49,656 nucleotides of DNA from Vreelandella rituensis (GTDB lineage Bacteria > Pseudomonadota > Gammaproteobacteria > Pseudomonadales > Halomonadaceae). Below are positions 27,052 to 36,305 of the stretch, one piece after another. A model generated the notes under the pieces. It was not told the origin of the DNA. It was given only the letters and a program-made list of their open reading frames with translations, and did no database searches. The stretch spans positions 1-49,656 of the forward strand of contig NZ_QPIJ01000032.1 in assembly GCF_003336665.1 (NCBI RefSeq), given 5' to 3'. Each line of letters starts with the position of its first letter. The stretch's first letter is position 1. The position numbers and the translations under genes are program-made.

Positions 27052-27780
27052 TCAACGGGCGTCAGCCAGTGATGCGCGGGAGGAAGGCCACGAGGGGGTT
27101 ACAGGCTGCTTGACCAGAAACCTGACGTCGGTCTGGTTGTGGTGCAGGCGCTGTATCTTCGACAAGGGTACTTGCTTGTAGCGCTTGCCGGGCGTGGCAA
27201 TGTAGCGACCATCTTCGCCACGAATAAACGCCATCGACGTGCCGTTGAACCCGCTGAGATAGCCCACCTGGCCCTGGAAACGCACCGTATCCAGCCGATT
27301 AAAACCCTTGAGACTGACAACGTTCTTGCCGTTGCGCTTTTGCTCGCGGTTGGGCTGTTTACGACCTCGGCGGGGCGTGGCCTCGTGCAACGAGCGGATG
27401 GACGGGGGCAGGCGGCCTTTCTTATGAGAGGCACTGCGGTTATCAAAACGCGGCGTACGATAGCGGGTCTTGCGATGCCGACGCCCCTGGCGGTAGCTGC
27501 GCCGTGTGTCCATCTTGCTCTTGATGTCCGTGCGAAGATGAATTTCTTCCTGGTAGACCACCTCATCGTTGGCCACGGCAGCGATCCCCACCACGACACC
27601 GCCATCGTCGATACCGATGACGACCGGCTGACCGTGCTCGGTGGCGGCATAGGTCAACTGGATGGCAAAGGGCGTCCGCTGGATCACCTGGGCCTTGCCT
27701 GCCCTGAGCATCCATCGGGCCTTCGCCGAGTGAGTGGGCATCAGCCAATCGCCTTGCTGACTTTTGACATAGACCTTCAT
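27052..27780 (-). CDS. Nuclease-deleted IscB derivative
   Basis: The 242 residues begin with an IscB PLMP-type domain (DWLMPTHSAKARWMLRAGKAQV, about 11-32), a RuvC-I strand with Asp58 (IGIDDGG, proline replaced by Asp) and the Arg-rich bridge helix (RRSYRQGRRHRKTRYR, 93-108). After LPPSIRS (about 124-130) the sequence jumps to the IscB C-terminal domain (KGFNRLDTVRFQGQVGYLSGF, PGKRYKQVPLSKIQRLHHN). RuvC-II, HNH and RuvC-III are missing, roughly 200 residues compared with relatives, yet the frame is intact. It cannot cut DNA by the known mechanism. The stop codon lies in the loop of the right-end hairpin. It could be a dying relic or a retained RNA- or DNA-binding protein; a relic is more likely. 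Confidence 0.85.
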   Translation of the reverse strand: MKVYVKSQQGDWLMPTHSAKARWMLRAGKAQVIQRTPFAIQLTYAATEHGQPVVIGIDDGGVVVGIAAVANDEVVYQEEIHLRTDIKSKMDTRRSYRQGRRHRKTRYRTPRFDNRSASHKKGRLPPSIRSLHEATPRRGRKQPNREQKRNGKNVVSLKGFNRLDTVRFQGQVGYLSGFNGTSMAFIRGEDGRYIATPGKRYKQVPLSKIQRLHHNQTDVRFLVKQPVTPSWPSSRASLADAR

Positions 27781-27782
27781 GC

Positions 27783-28025
27783 ATGTCCCTCTGTCGGTCG
27801 GTTGGTAAGAACGCACTGTGACACCACAGGGGTAAGGTTCGCTTCGGCCAGGTTAATCGGGCTTGTCGTGCCAGGTTGACGGCCCCTTCCCCTCAGGACT
27901 GGTTACAACAAGGCGACAGAGCAAGGGACTAGCGAAACATCCCAGGGTGTCATGACCCGATTAACGTAGTGTGCCCAGAAGGCACCCTTGGCCTAGTCAA
28001 CCAGGACTTGCACATCGTCCTGCAA
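27783..28025 (-). ncRNA. Putative omega RNA of element 2
   Basis: On the minus strand this region shows CTTGCA/TGCAAG (28007-28026 region), GTGCC/GGCAC, and CTGTG-GTGT-CACAG. Most striking is a perfect 10-bp pairing between 27956-27965 and 27852-27861 (GTTAATCGGG with CCCGATTAAC) across about 90 bases. Its first hairpin is followed by CAAGT...GGTTGACTAGG, closely matching CAAGT...GGTTGACCAGG at the same place in element 1, so the two RNAs appear related. The guide would come from the cysM upstream region. RNA ends cannot be seen. Confidence 0.6.
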
Positions 28026-28060
28026 GCCCGCATCCATCAGCGACGCTGATGATGCGTGGG
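28026..28060 (-). repeat. Left-end hairpin of element 2
   Basis: On the minus strand CGCATC-ATCAGC pairs with GCTGAT-GATGCG with one bulged G and a 3-base loop (GTC), a 12-bp stem. It occupies the position of the left-end hairpin in element 1, just before the first omega-RNA-like stem. Confidence 0.65.
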
Positions 28061-28101
28061 TAATTGACATAGTGTGCCTGTCCAGTCTGCACCGGCGTCG
28101 A

Positions 28102-28107
28102 TATAAT
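28102..28107 (+). promoter_or_regulatory. Likely -10 box of cysM
   Basis: A perfect TATAAT lies 31 bases before the cysM ATG. The -35 position, 17 bases upstream (TGTCCA), matches the consensus poorly, so the promoter is weak or activator-dependent. It lies outside element 2. Confidence 0.5.
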
Positions 28108-28138
28108 GCAGCACAATGGTCCCTAGAAGGAATGCGTT

Positions 28139-29035
28139 ATGGATTTTCCCACTCTGGAAGATGTGGTCGGCAATACGCCGCTGGTGCGCTTGAAGCGCAT
28201 CTGTGCAGGGCGTAACAATACCCTGTTAGCCAAGCTGGAAGGCAATAACCCGGCGGGGTCGGTCAAGGACCGTCCGGCACTTTCGATGCTGACCGAAGCC
28301 GAGGCGAGAGGTGACATCGCGCCTGGAGACACCTTGATCGAAGCGACCTCGGGCAATACCGGCATCGCTCTGGCCATGGCGGCGGCGATCAAGGGCTACC
28401 GTATGGTATTGATCATGCCGGAAAACGCTTCGAGCGAGCGCAAGCAAGCGATGGCTGCCTTTGGTGCCGAACTGATTGGCGTGAGCAAGGAAGGTGGCAT
28501 GGAGGAAGCACGTGACGTGGCAAATGCGATGATTGCGCGAGGTGAAGGCAAACCGCTGGATCAGTTCGCCAACCCCGATAACCCCTTGGCGCATTATCGC
28601 ACCACCGGCCCGGAAATCTGGCGGCAAACCGAGGGGCGGGTGACGCACTTCGTAAGCTCCATGGGCACCACAGGCACTATCATGGGGGTCTCCCGCTATC
28701 TCAAGGAAAAGAATCCCGCCATTCAGATCGTCGGGTTGCAGCCCGCCGATGGCGCGAGCATTCCCGGTATTCGCCGTTGGCCGCAAGCCTACCTCCCGGC
28801 GATTTTTGAAGCCCCTCGGGTGGATGTCACCCTGGATATCGGCCAGCAGGAAGCCGAAGAGCACATGCGCCGCCTGGCGCGTGAAGAAGGTATTTTGGCC
28901 GGGGTCTCGTCTGGAGGCAGTCTGGCCGGTGCACTGCGTATTGCCGAGCAATGTGAAAATGCCGTCATTGCGTTCATCGTTTGCGACCGCGGCGACCGCT
29001 ACCTTTCAACCGGGCTTTTCGCCCCGGAGGTTTAA
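28139..29035 (+). CDS. cysM: Cysteine synthase B
   Basis: A PLP enzyme that makes cysteine from O-acetylserine and sulfide or thiosulfate. The 298 residues carry the PLP lysine in NPAGSVKDRPA, the phosphate loop SSMGTTGTIMG, the substrate loop EATSGNTG, and GVSSGGSLAGAL. The residue pattern and slightly short length (CysK is longer) favour CysM. Its TAA overlaps the rlmD ATG by one base. The 5' flank was changed by insertion of element 2. Confidence 0.93.
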   Translation: MDFPTLEDVVGNTPLVRLKRICAGRNNTLLAKLEGNNPAGSVKDRPALSMLTEAEARGDIAPGDTLIEATSGNTGIALAMAAAIKGYRMVLIMPENASSERKQAMAAFGAELIGVSKEGGMEEARDVANAMIARGEGKPLDQFANPDNPLAHYRTTGPEIWRQTEGRVTHFVSSMGTTGTIMGVSRYLKEKNPAIQIVGLQPADGASIPGIRRWPQAYLPAIFEAPRVDVTLDIGQQEAEEHMRRLAREEGILAGVSSGGSLAGALRIAEQCENAVIAFIVCDRGDRYLSTGLFAPEV

Positions 29036-30423
29036 TGGCCATGCTTGGCAAACGACGCCCACCACGGCGTCATTCAGGACATTCGGGCCTGGCTCGTTCG
29101 CCCGCCGCAGCAACTGCGCAGGCGTCTCCCACCGGGGAAGACAATCACGTCACTATCGAACGCCTGGCCCACGATGGGCGGGGCGTGGCGCATCTGGCTT
29201 CCGGAAAGACGCTGTTCGTGGATCAAGCCTTGCCTGGAGAAACCGTCAAGGTAGCGATACATCGCACGCGCAAGCGTTTCGATGAAGCTCACCTCAAGGC
29301 GATCGAGGTGGCATCGCCCCAACGAATAGAGCCCCCGTGCCCGCATTTCGGCCATTGCGGTGGTTGTGACTTGCAGCACCTGAGCATCGATGCCCAGCGT
29401 GCCCACAAGCGGCAGGTGGTCGGCGAACTGTTCGCCCGCCAAGGCGTGGCACTGGAGAGCCCCATCCAGGCACTGGATACCCAGACGCAAGCCTACCGGC
29501 GCCGAGCGCGCCTGGGAGTGAAGGTCGACTCCCATGGCAAGGTTCTGCTGGGATTTCGGGCCAAGGACACGCACCGCCTGGTGAATATTCATACCTGTAT
29601 GGTGTTGGTGCCGTCATTACAGGCGTTACTGGCTCCGTTGCATGAACTGCTGGAGCAGCTTGAAGCGCCTCGACACGTGGGCCATATCGAGCTTATCGCC
29701 ACCCGAGACAGCTGTGTGGTGTTGGTCAGGCAACTGCGCGAACATGCGGCGGATAAAGCGCGTTGGCAGGCCTTCGCCGACAGCCAGGCGGTGGCCCTGG
29801 GCACCTTGTTGGGGCGGGAAGCGCCTGAACTGAACTGGTATGGTGCACCCCCGGTTCTGCAGGATATCCACGATGACCTGACGCTGACCTTCGCACCGGG
29901 TGATTTTCTTCAGGTCAATGCCGAGGTCAATCAGAAGGTCATTGCCCAGGTGTTGGCATGGCTGGCGATTACGCCCGGTCAGCAGGTATTGGATCTATTC
30001 GCCGGCATCGGTAACTTCAGTTTGCCCTTGGCCGCTGCCGGTGCCGCCGTACAGGCGGTGGAAGGGAGTGCCACCATGGTGGCGAGAATCACCGCCAATG
30101 CCCACACTAACCATTTGACGGTAGCCGCGATGCAAGCGGACTTGAACCAGCCGGAGGCGGTGGCGGCCTTGCTTGCCGAGCGCCGATTGGATGCCGTGGT
30201 GCTGGACCCGCCACGCAGCGGTGCGGAGACCGTTTGCCAAGCACTAGGCCGCCACCCGGTCAAGCGAGTGGTGTATGTTTCCTGTGACCCGGCCACCCTG
30301 GCACGTGATGCGGCACAACTCGTGCATGCAGGCTATCGTATCGTTCAGATAGCCGTGGCGGATATGTTCTTGCATACCGCGCACATGGAAACGCTGGTGT
30401 TATTCGAGCATCGACATGGTTGA
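29035..30423 (+). CDS. rlmD: 23S rRNA (uracil(1939)-C(5))-methyltransferase
   Basis: Methylates U1939 of 23S rRNA using S-adenosylmethionine. The 462 residues have an N-terminal TRAM domain (about 40-95, ERLAHDGRGVAHL), four Fe-S cysteines (PPCPHFGHCGGCDLQH plus the HTCMVL Cys), and the SAM motif LDLFAGIGNFSLPLA. The DPPRSGAE motif and catalytic Cys in VYVSCDPATLARD complete the domain. ATG at 29035 is preceded by CCGGAGG; a TTG frame opening at 28981 is less likely. relA follows after 8 bases, the usual rumA-relA order. Confidence 0.94.
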   Translation: MAMLGKRRPPRRHSGHSGLARSPAAATAQASPTGEDNHVTIERLAHDGRGVAHLASGKTLFVDQALPGETVKVAIHRTRKRFDEAHLKAIEVASPQRIEPPCPHFGHCGGCDLQHLSIDAQRAHKRQVVGELFARQGVALESPIQALDTQTQAYRRRARLGVKVDSHGKVLLGFRAKDTHRLVNIHTCMVLVPSLQALLAPLHELLEQLEAPRHVGHIELIATRDSCVVLVRQLREHAADKARWQAFADSQAVALGTLLGREAPELNWYGAPPVLQDIHDDLTLTFAPGDFLQVNAEVNQKVIAQVLAWLAITPGQQVLDLFAGIGNFSLPLAAAGAAVQAVEGSATMVARITANAHTNHLTVAAMQADLNQPEAVAALLAERRLDAVVLDPPRSGAETVCQALGRHPVKRVVYVSCDPATLARDAAQLVHAGYRIVQIAVADMFLHTAHMETLVLFEHRHG

Positions 30424-30431
30424 CAGCCAAT

Positions 30432-32711
30432 ATGGTTAAAGTGCGTGACGAACAGCCGCTGACAGCAGGCGGTAAGGTAGACGTCCAGCAATGGTTGGTG
30501 CGCGTTCAGGAAGAGGTACGCCTGAAGGAGCCTGATCGGCTGGCGCAAGCCTGTGAATGGGCGCAACAGCTTGAATTGGAAGCGCCTCAAACGCATCGCA
30601 CCTGGTTATCGCCGGGGTCGAGCTTCCGCATGGGCCTGGAAATGGTCGATATACTGGCGGGGTTGAAGCTGGATCAGCCGACGCTGGAAGCGGCCATGCT
30701 CTATCGAGCCGTGCGCGAGGGGAGAACCACCTTGGAAGTGGTCGGCAAGCGCTTCGGAGACGAAGTGGCGAGCCTGATCGAGGGGGTGCTGCAGATGGCC
30801 GCCATCAGCTATCCGCAAACCTCCAATCATGGCATGAGCCAGCATAATCAGCAGGAAAATCTGCGCAAGATGCTGGTCAACATGATCAGCGATGTGCGGG
30901 TGGCGCTGATCAAGATTGCCGAGCGTACCTGCGCGCTGCGTCAGGTTAAGGATGCTCCCCGGGAGAAATCTCTGCAAGTGGCCCGGGAAGTCTTCGATAT
31001 CTACGCCCCCCTGGCGCATCGCCTGGGAATCGGGCAAATCAAATGGGAGCTGGAAGACCTTTCGTTTCGCTATCTGCATGAAGCCGAATACAAGACGATT
31101 GCCAAGCTGTTGGCGGAAAAGCGTCTCGATCGTGACCACTACATCAACGATGTCGTGGAAACGCTCAAGCAGCTGATGGAAGCTCAGCACATTCATGACT
31201 ACGACATCGACGGCCGCGCCAAGCATATCTATTCGATCTGGCGCAAGATGAAGCGTAAGGGCATCGATTTCTCCCAGGTTCACGATATTCGTGCGGTACG
31301 TATCCTGGTGCCGGAAGTGACCGATTGTTATACGGTGCTGGGGATCGTGCATTCGCGCTGGCACCACGTGCCCAACGAGTTCGACGACTACATCGCCAAC
31401 CCCAAGAAAAATGGCTATCAGTCCTTGCACACGGCGGTGATGGGGCCGGAAAACAAGGTGCTGGAAATCCAGATTCGCACCTTTGCCATGCACGATGAGG
31501 CTGAGCTCGGGGTGTGCGCGCACTGGCGTTACAAGGGCCATGACACCAACACCAAGAGCCGTGGCTATGAGGAAAAGATCGCCTGGCTGCGTCAAGTGCT
31601 GGAATGGCAGGATGAAATCGGCGATTACGGTGACTTGCGCGAAGGACTGTCCAGCGATGTGACCTCGGACCGTATCTATGTCTTCACCCCTGACGGCCAT
31701 GTGATCGACCTGCCGCATGTCGCGACGCCGATTGATTTTGCCTACCGGGTGCATACCGAAATCGGCCACCGTTGTCGGGGTGCCAAGGTCAATGGGCGCA
31801 TCGTACCCTTGACCTACAAGCTCAAGACTGGCCAGCAGGTGGAAATCCTCAATGCCACACGAGGCGGCCCCAGCCGTGACTGGCTCAATCCCAGCCTGGG
31901 CTACGTCTGTACCTCCCGGGCGCGGGCCAAGATTCAGGCCTGGTTCAAGCATCAGGCCCGCGACCAGAACCTGGAAGAAGGCCGGGCGCTGTTCGAACGG
32001 GAAATGAAACGTCTGGACGTCGACGGTCTGGATTTAAAACGCTTGGCCAAAGCGGTCAACTACGTGAGTGCCGATGACATGTACGCCGCCCTGGGGGCGG
32101 GGGATCTGCGTATCGGCCAGGTGCTCAATCAGGCCCAGCACCTGTTCGGGGAAACCGATGACCAGGAGCAGCTGGACCGCTTGCTGGCCAAGCCCAAACA
32201 TCGAAAGAGCCAGACCGGCAAGAGTGACATTACCGTGCTGGGGGTGGGGAACCTCAAGACCAGCATGGCGAATTGCTGCCGTCCGGTACCGGGCGATTCG
32301 ATTGTTGGTTTCATCACCCAGGGGCGTGGGGTGACCATCCATCGTCAGGATTGCCCCAATATTCTGCAATTGCGTATGGATGAACCGCAACGCATCATCG
32401 AAGTCGAGTGGGGGGAGCGGGCGCATACCCGCTACCCGGTCAATATCGAGATACAGGCTTGGGATCGTTCCGGGCTGTTGCGTGATGTTACCGGTGTACT
32501 GAGCAGCGACAAGGTCAATGTACTGGCGGTGAATACCTTGACTGATACCAACGAAGGTATCGCTAGGGTGGGGATCACCTTGGAAGTGGACGGCCTGGAA
32601 ACCTTGGGACGGCTGTTCTCGCGTATACAGCAGTTACCCAACGTGACCGAAGTGCGTCGCTTGCGCAATACCACCGAACCCGACAAGCAAGCCCGCAAAG
32701 GACTCTCATGA
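30432..32711 (+). CDS. relA: GTP pyrophosphokinase RelA
   Basis: Ribosome-associated (p)ppGpp synthetase of the stringent response. The 759 residues show a pseudo-hydrolase domain without the HD motif. The synthetase domain carries the ExDD motif typical of RelA (NEFDDYIANPKKNGYQSLHT), followed by TGS (RIYVFTPDGHVIDLP), a zinc-finger/CC domain with MANCCRPVPGD, and a C-terminal ACT domain. ExDD and the missing HD separate it from SpoT/Rel. I chose ATG at 30432, matching the short RelA N-terminus (MVKVR); no strong Shine-Dalgarno is visible. Confidence 0.95.
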   Translation: MVKVRDEQPLTAGGKVDVQQWLVRVQEEVRLKEPDRLAQACEWAQQLELEAPQTHRTWLSPGSSFRMGLEMVDILAGLKLDQPTLEAAMLYRAVREGRTTLEVVGKRFGDEVASLIEGVLQMAAISYPQTSNHGMSQHNQQENLRKMLVNMISDVRVALIKIAERTCALRQVKDAPREKSLQVAREVFDIYAPLAHRLGIGQIKWELEDLSFRYLHEAEYKTIAKLLAEKRLDRDHYINDVVETLKQLMEAQHIHDYDIDGRAKHIYSIWRKMKRKGIDFSQVHDIRAVRILVPEVTDCYTVLGIVHSRWHHVPNEFDDYIANPKKNGYQSLHTAVMGPENKVLEIQIRTFAMHDEAELGVCAHWRYKGHDTNTKSRGYEEKIAWLRQVLEWQDEIGDYGDLREGLSSDVTSDRIYVFTPDGHVIDLPHVATPIDFAYRVHTEIGHRCRGAKVNGRIVPLTYKLKTGQQVEILNATRGGPSRDWLNPSLGYVCTSRARAKIQAWFKHQARDQNLEEGRALFEREMKRLDVDGLDLKRLAKAVNYVSADDMYAALGAGDLRIGQVLNQAQHLFGETDDQEQLDRLLAKPKHRKSQTGKSDITVLGVGNLKTSMANCCRPVPGDSIVGFITQGRGVTIHRQDCPNILQLRMDEPQRIIEVEWGERAHTRYPVNIEIQAWDRSGLLRDVTGVLSSDKVNVLAVNTLTDTNEGIARVGITLEVDGLETLGRLFSRIQQLPNVTEVRRLRNTTEPDKQARKGLS

Positions 32712-33562
32712 TGTCTCACCCCCGCTATACTCTGGATGACCTTCTGAGCCTGATGGCGGCACTGCGTGATCCTCACCAGGGCTGCCCTTGGGATGTCGCC
32801 CAGGACTGGGACTCGATCGTGCCGCATACCCTGGAAGAAGCCTATGAAGTGGCTGATGCCATAGAGCGACGTGCTTTTGAAGAGCTGCCGTCCGAGCTCG
32901 GTGACTTGCTGTTTCAGGTGGTGTACTACAGCCAGTTCGGGGCTGAGCAGCAGCGGTTTGATTTTCATGACGTGGTCCATACCCTGACCGCCAAGATGCT
33001 GCGCCGCCACCCGCATGTGTTTCCCGATGGCACCTTGAACTCTCGGCGCCCGGCAGGGGTAAGCGCGGCGGATGTCGAAACGCGCCAGGTAACTACCCGC
33101 TGGGAGTCATTGAAGGCCGAAGAGCGTGCTGAACGTGGCGTAGTCGAGGATCAGCACCATTCGGTGCTGGATGACGTACCGCTGGCATTGCCCGCGCTCG
33201 CTCGGGCGTCAAAGCTTTCCAAGCGTGCCGCCCGGATTGGGTTCGACTGGCCCGACAGCCAGGGCGTGATCGCCAAGATCCGTGAAGAATTGGCGGAAGT
33301 CGAGGACGCCTTGGCCGCAGGGAATCACCTCCATGCTCAGGAAGAAGTGGGAGACTTGTTGTTTGCCGTGACCAATTTAGCGCGCGCCTTGAAGGCCGAC
33401 CCGGAACAGTGCCTGCGAGCCACGAATGCCAAGTTCGAAAGACGCTTTCGCTATGTGGAAAAGCGCCTGCACGAAACAGGAAAAACGCCCCAGCAAGCCG
33501 GGCTTGCGGGCATGGAACAGCACTGGCAAGCCGCCAAGGTCGACGAGGTCGATGGAAACTGA
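32708..33562 (+). CDS. mazG: Nucleoside triphosphate pyrophosphohydrolase MazG
   Basis: MazG hydrolyses NTPs to NMP and pyrophosphate and can lower ppGpp levels. The 284 residues include the tandem MazG domains: CPWDVAQDWDSIVPHTLEEAYEVADAI...ELPSELGDLLFQVVYYSQ and, in the second, IREELAEVEDALA...EEVGDLLFAVTNLAR. The start overlaps the relA stop (ATGATG), so the pair is probably co-translated. The relA-mazG pairing is widespread. Confidence 0.93.
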   Translation: MMSHPRYTLDDLLSLMAALRDPHQGCPWDVAQDWDSIVPHTLEEAYEVADAIERRAFEELPSELGDLLFQVVYYSQFGAEQQRFDFHDVVHTLTAKMLRRHPHVFPDGTLNSRRPAGVSAADVETRQVTTRWESLKAEERAERGVVEDQHHSVLDDVPLALPALARASKLSKRAARIGFDWPDSQGVIAKIREELAEVEDALAAGNHLHAQEEVGDLLFAVTNLARALKADPEQCLRATNAKFERRFRYVEKRLHETGKTPQQAGLAGMEQHWQAAKVDEVDGN

Positions 33563-33595
33563 TTTATCTGACTTTTTTCAAGGAGGACGCTGGCC

Positions 33596-36244
33596 ATGAG
33601 TCACGACCTGCACGAATCACTGCGTGATAACGTCCGTATTCTGGGTGACAGCCTGGGACGCACCATTGCCGACGACCTGGGTCAGGGGTTTGTCGACAAG
33701 ATCGAAGCCATTCGCGCCCATGCCAAGAAAGGGCGCCAGGGCGACGTCTTGTATCAACGTGAGTTGATCGACTATCTGCGCCAGTTACCCGAAAAGGACC
33801 TGTTGCCGGTTACCCGCGCTTTCAACCAGTTCTTGAACCTGGCGAATATCGCCGAACAGCACTATCGGGCACGTTTTCGCCGGGTAGAGGATTACAAGCC
33901 TGGCTCGCAGCCGGTATTAGGCGAGCTTTTGGCGCGGGCTCGCGAGGCGGGCAATTCCCCGCGTAAGTTAGTCGAAACCTTGGCCACCATGCGGGTCGAG
34001 CTGGTGCTGACCGCTCATCCAACCGAAGTCATTCGCCGTACCTTGATCCAGAAATACGATGCGATAGATGAATGTCTCTCGGCTATCGAGGGCTCGGAGG
34101 ATTACCCCGAGCGTGGAACCCGCGCCCAGGGTCGCTTGGAAGAGCTGATAAGCCAGGCCTGGCACACCGACGAGATTCGTCACGAAAGGCCCACCCCGGT
34201 GGACGAAGCCAAGTGGGGCTTCGCCGTGATCGAAAACTCCTTGTGGCAGGCGGTGCCGGACTTTCATCGCGATCTGGACAATCTCCTGCTCGAGACGGCC
34301 GGTGAGCGGTTGCCGCTGGATGCCGCGCCACTGCGCTATGCCTCCTGGATGGGCGGCGACCGTGACGGAAACCCCAACGTCACGGCGCGAGTCACCCGCG
34401 AAGTCCTGTTGCTGGGACGCTGGATGGCGGCGGATCTGTATCTGCGCGACCTGGAAAAGCTCAAGACCGAGCTCTCCATGTGGAAGGCCAACAGTGCGTT
34501 GAAGGCGGAAGCGGGAGAGGTGGCCGAGCCTTACCGCGAACTCCTCAAGCGTCTGTTGACGCGCATGGAGGCCACGCGTGACTGGGCCAAGGCCAAGCTG
34601 GACGGCGCCAACCACAATGGCGGCCCCATCATTGAAACCCGTGATCAGCTGTATGCACCGCTTCTCGCCTGTTACCGCTCGCTGTGCGATGTAGGCCTGG
34701 ACACCATCGCCAACGGTGCGCTTCTGGATACGCTGCGCCGTGTCGCGGTGTTCGGCGTTACCCTGACCAAGCTCGACCTGCGTCAGGAAGCCAGCCGGCA
34801 TGCCCAAGTGCTGGAAGAGCTGACCGAAGCGTTGGCGCTGGGGCATTACCGCGATTGGGATGAAGAGCGGCGTCAGGCGTTTTTGCTGGATGAGCTGGCA
34901 TCACGTCGGCCGTTGATCCCGCGGCGTTGGGAGTGTTCGGCGGAGTCCCGCGAGGTGTTGGATACCTTCAAGGTCATCGCCCAGGAGCATAGTGAAGCCT
35001 TGGGCACCTATATCATCTCGATGGCGGCCCAGCCTTCGGATGTGCTTACGGTAGCACTACTGATGAAGGAAGTCGGGGGAGAGGTCAGCCTGCCGATTGC
35101 GCCCTTGTTCGAGACCCTCAACGACCTGGATCATGCGGGAGCGGTCATCGATAGATTGCTGGCGCTGCCGGGGTATCGTGCCCTGATAGACGACCGTCAG
35201 GAAGTGATGATCGGCTATTCGGACTCGGCCAAGGATGCCGGTCAGCTAGCGGCCGCCTGGGCGCAATATCGTGCTCAGGAATCCCTGGTAAATGTGTGCG
35301 AATCGCATAGCGTGGACCTTACCCTGTTCCATGGCCGGGGGGGCACCGTGGGGCGTGGCGGCGGTCCGGCTCACGCGGCGATACTTTCCCAGCCACCGGG
35401 GTCGGTGAACGGCAGCCTGAGGGTGACCGAGCAGGGTGAGATGATCCGCTTCAAGTTCGGCCAGCCTGAAATCGCCCTGCGCTCCATGGAAATCTATGCC
35501 TGCGCGGTACTGGAAGCCACATTATTGCCCCCGCCCGCGCCCGAACCTCAATGGCGCGAGGAAATGGATCAGTTGGCCAAGGTGGCGCATCGGGCTTATG
35601 TGGGTGTGGTACGCGAAGATCCGGACTTTGTGCCTTATTTCCGGGCGGTCACCCCTGAAGGCGTGCTGGGCCGTTTGCCGTTGGGTTCGCGTCCCACCAA
35701 GCGTCGCCAGGAGGGCGGAGTGGAAACCTTGCGGGCGATTCCATGGATTTTCGCCTGGACCCAGATTCGCTTGATGTTGCCCGCCTGGCTGGGCAGTGGC
35801 GAAGCCTTTACTCGCCGACTGGAACAGCCCGGCGGGCGTGAAGTGCTCCAGGAAATGCGTAACCACTGGCCGTTCTTCGGCACTTACCTGGATATGCTGG
35901 AAATGCTCTTGGCCAAGGCGGACGTGAGTATCGCCGCTTACTACGAGCATCGTCTGGTTGACGAGCCCAGCCTGAAGACGCTGGGCGGCAAACTGCGTGA
36001 ACGCTTCGCGCAACTGGAAGTGGCGGTATTGGATGTGCTGCAGCAGGAAAGGTTGCTGGAAAATACCCCCTTGATCCGTCAGGCCATCGATGTACGCAAC
36101 CCCTATATCGATCCCCTGCACGGCTTGCAGGCGGAGTTGCTACAGCGCAACCGCGATGCCGATGGCGTTATCAGCGCCGACCTTTCCCGGGCGCTGATGG
36201 TGACCATGGCGGGCATTGCTGCAGGCCTGCGCAATACGGGTTAA
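33596..36244 (+). CDS. ppc: Phosphoenolpyruvate carboxylase
   Basis: An anaplerotic enzyme forming oxaloacetate from PEP and bicarbonate. The 882 residues are normal for the bacterial enzyme. Active-site motifs are visible: VLTAHPTEVIRRT with His141, MGGDRDGNPNVT, GYSDSAKDAGQLAA, FHGRGGTVGRGGGPAH, FAWTQIRLMLPAWLG and the C-terminal MAGIAAGLRNTG. An AAGGAGG-type Shine-Dalgarno lies about 8 bases before the ATG. No intrinsic terminator is clear in the 61 bases after it. Confidence 0.96.
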   Translation: MSHDLHESLRDNVRILGDSLGRTIADDLGQGFVDKIEAIRAHAKKGRQGDVLYQRELIDYLRQLPEKDLLPVTRAFNQFLNLANIAEQHYRARFRRVEDYKPGSQPVLGELLARAREAGNSPRKLVETLATMRVELVLTAHPTEVIRRTLIQKYDAIDECLSAIEGSEDYPERGTRAQGRLEELISQAWHTDEIRHERPTPVDEAKWGFAVIENSLWQAVPDFHRDLDNLLLETAGERLPLDAAPLRYASWMGGDRDGNPNVTARVTREVLLLGRWMAADLYLRDLEKLKTELSMWKANSALKAEAGEVAEPYRELLKRLLTRMEATRDWAKAKLDGANHNGGPIIETRDQLYAPLLACYRSLCDVGLDTIANGALLDTLRRVAVFGVTLTKLDLRQEASRHAQVLEELTEALALGHYRDWDEERRQAFLLDELASRRPLIPRRWECSAESREVLDTFKVIAQEHSEALGTYIISMAAQPSDVLTVALLMKEVGGEVSLPIAPLFETLNDLDHAGAVIDRLLALPGYRALIDDRQEVMIGYSDSAKDAGQLAAAWAQYRAQESLVNVCESHSVDLTLFHGRGGTVGRGGGPAHAAILSQPPGSVNGSLRVTEQGEMIRFKFGQPEIALRSMEIYACAVLEATLLPPPAPEPQWREEMDQLAKVAHRAYVGVVREDPDFVPYFRAVTPEGVLGRLPLGSRPTKRRQEGGVETLRAIPWIFAWTQIRLMLPAWLGSGEAFTRRLEQPGGREVLQEMRNHWPFFGTYLDMLEMLLAKADVSIAAYYEHRLVDEPSLKTLGGKLRERFAQLEVAVLDVLQQERLLENTPLIRQAIDVRNPYIDPLHGLQAELLQRNRDADGVISADLSRALMVTMAGIAAGLRNTG

Positions 36245-36305
36245 AAAGCCCTGATGCGGCGGCAATGGCTTACGCATCCTATAAGGGTGGTTACTACGGG
36301 ATGGC

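Larger units (their letters stand above)
27030..28066 (-). mobile_element. IscB-derived element 2 (internally deleted), between barA and cysM
   Basis: Read on the minus strand it has the layout of element 1: a left-end hairpin (28026-28060), a structured non-coding region, a gene with an IscB N- and C-terminus, and a right-end hairpin CCCGT-TGAT-ACGGG (27046-27059). The ends are of a different subfamily from elements 1 and 3. The bases just outside the left hairpin on the minus strand are TTAC, a known target tetramer of IS608-like elements, which may mark the left boundary. The outer boundaries remain approximate. Confidence 0.7.

Noticed and set aside
27052..27780. Element 2 protein as an IsrB (natural HNH-less relative)
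   Set aside because: IsrB keeps RuvC-II and RuvC-III and is about 350 residues; this protein lacks both.
28064..28069. TTGACA before cysM as a -35 box
   Set aside because: It lies 32 bases from the TATAAT at 28102, far beyond a usable spacing.
30606..31952. 448-residue ORF antisense to relA
   Set aside because: Long antisense frames are expected in GC-rich genes with this codon bias; composition is unnatural and relA is unambiguous.
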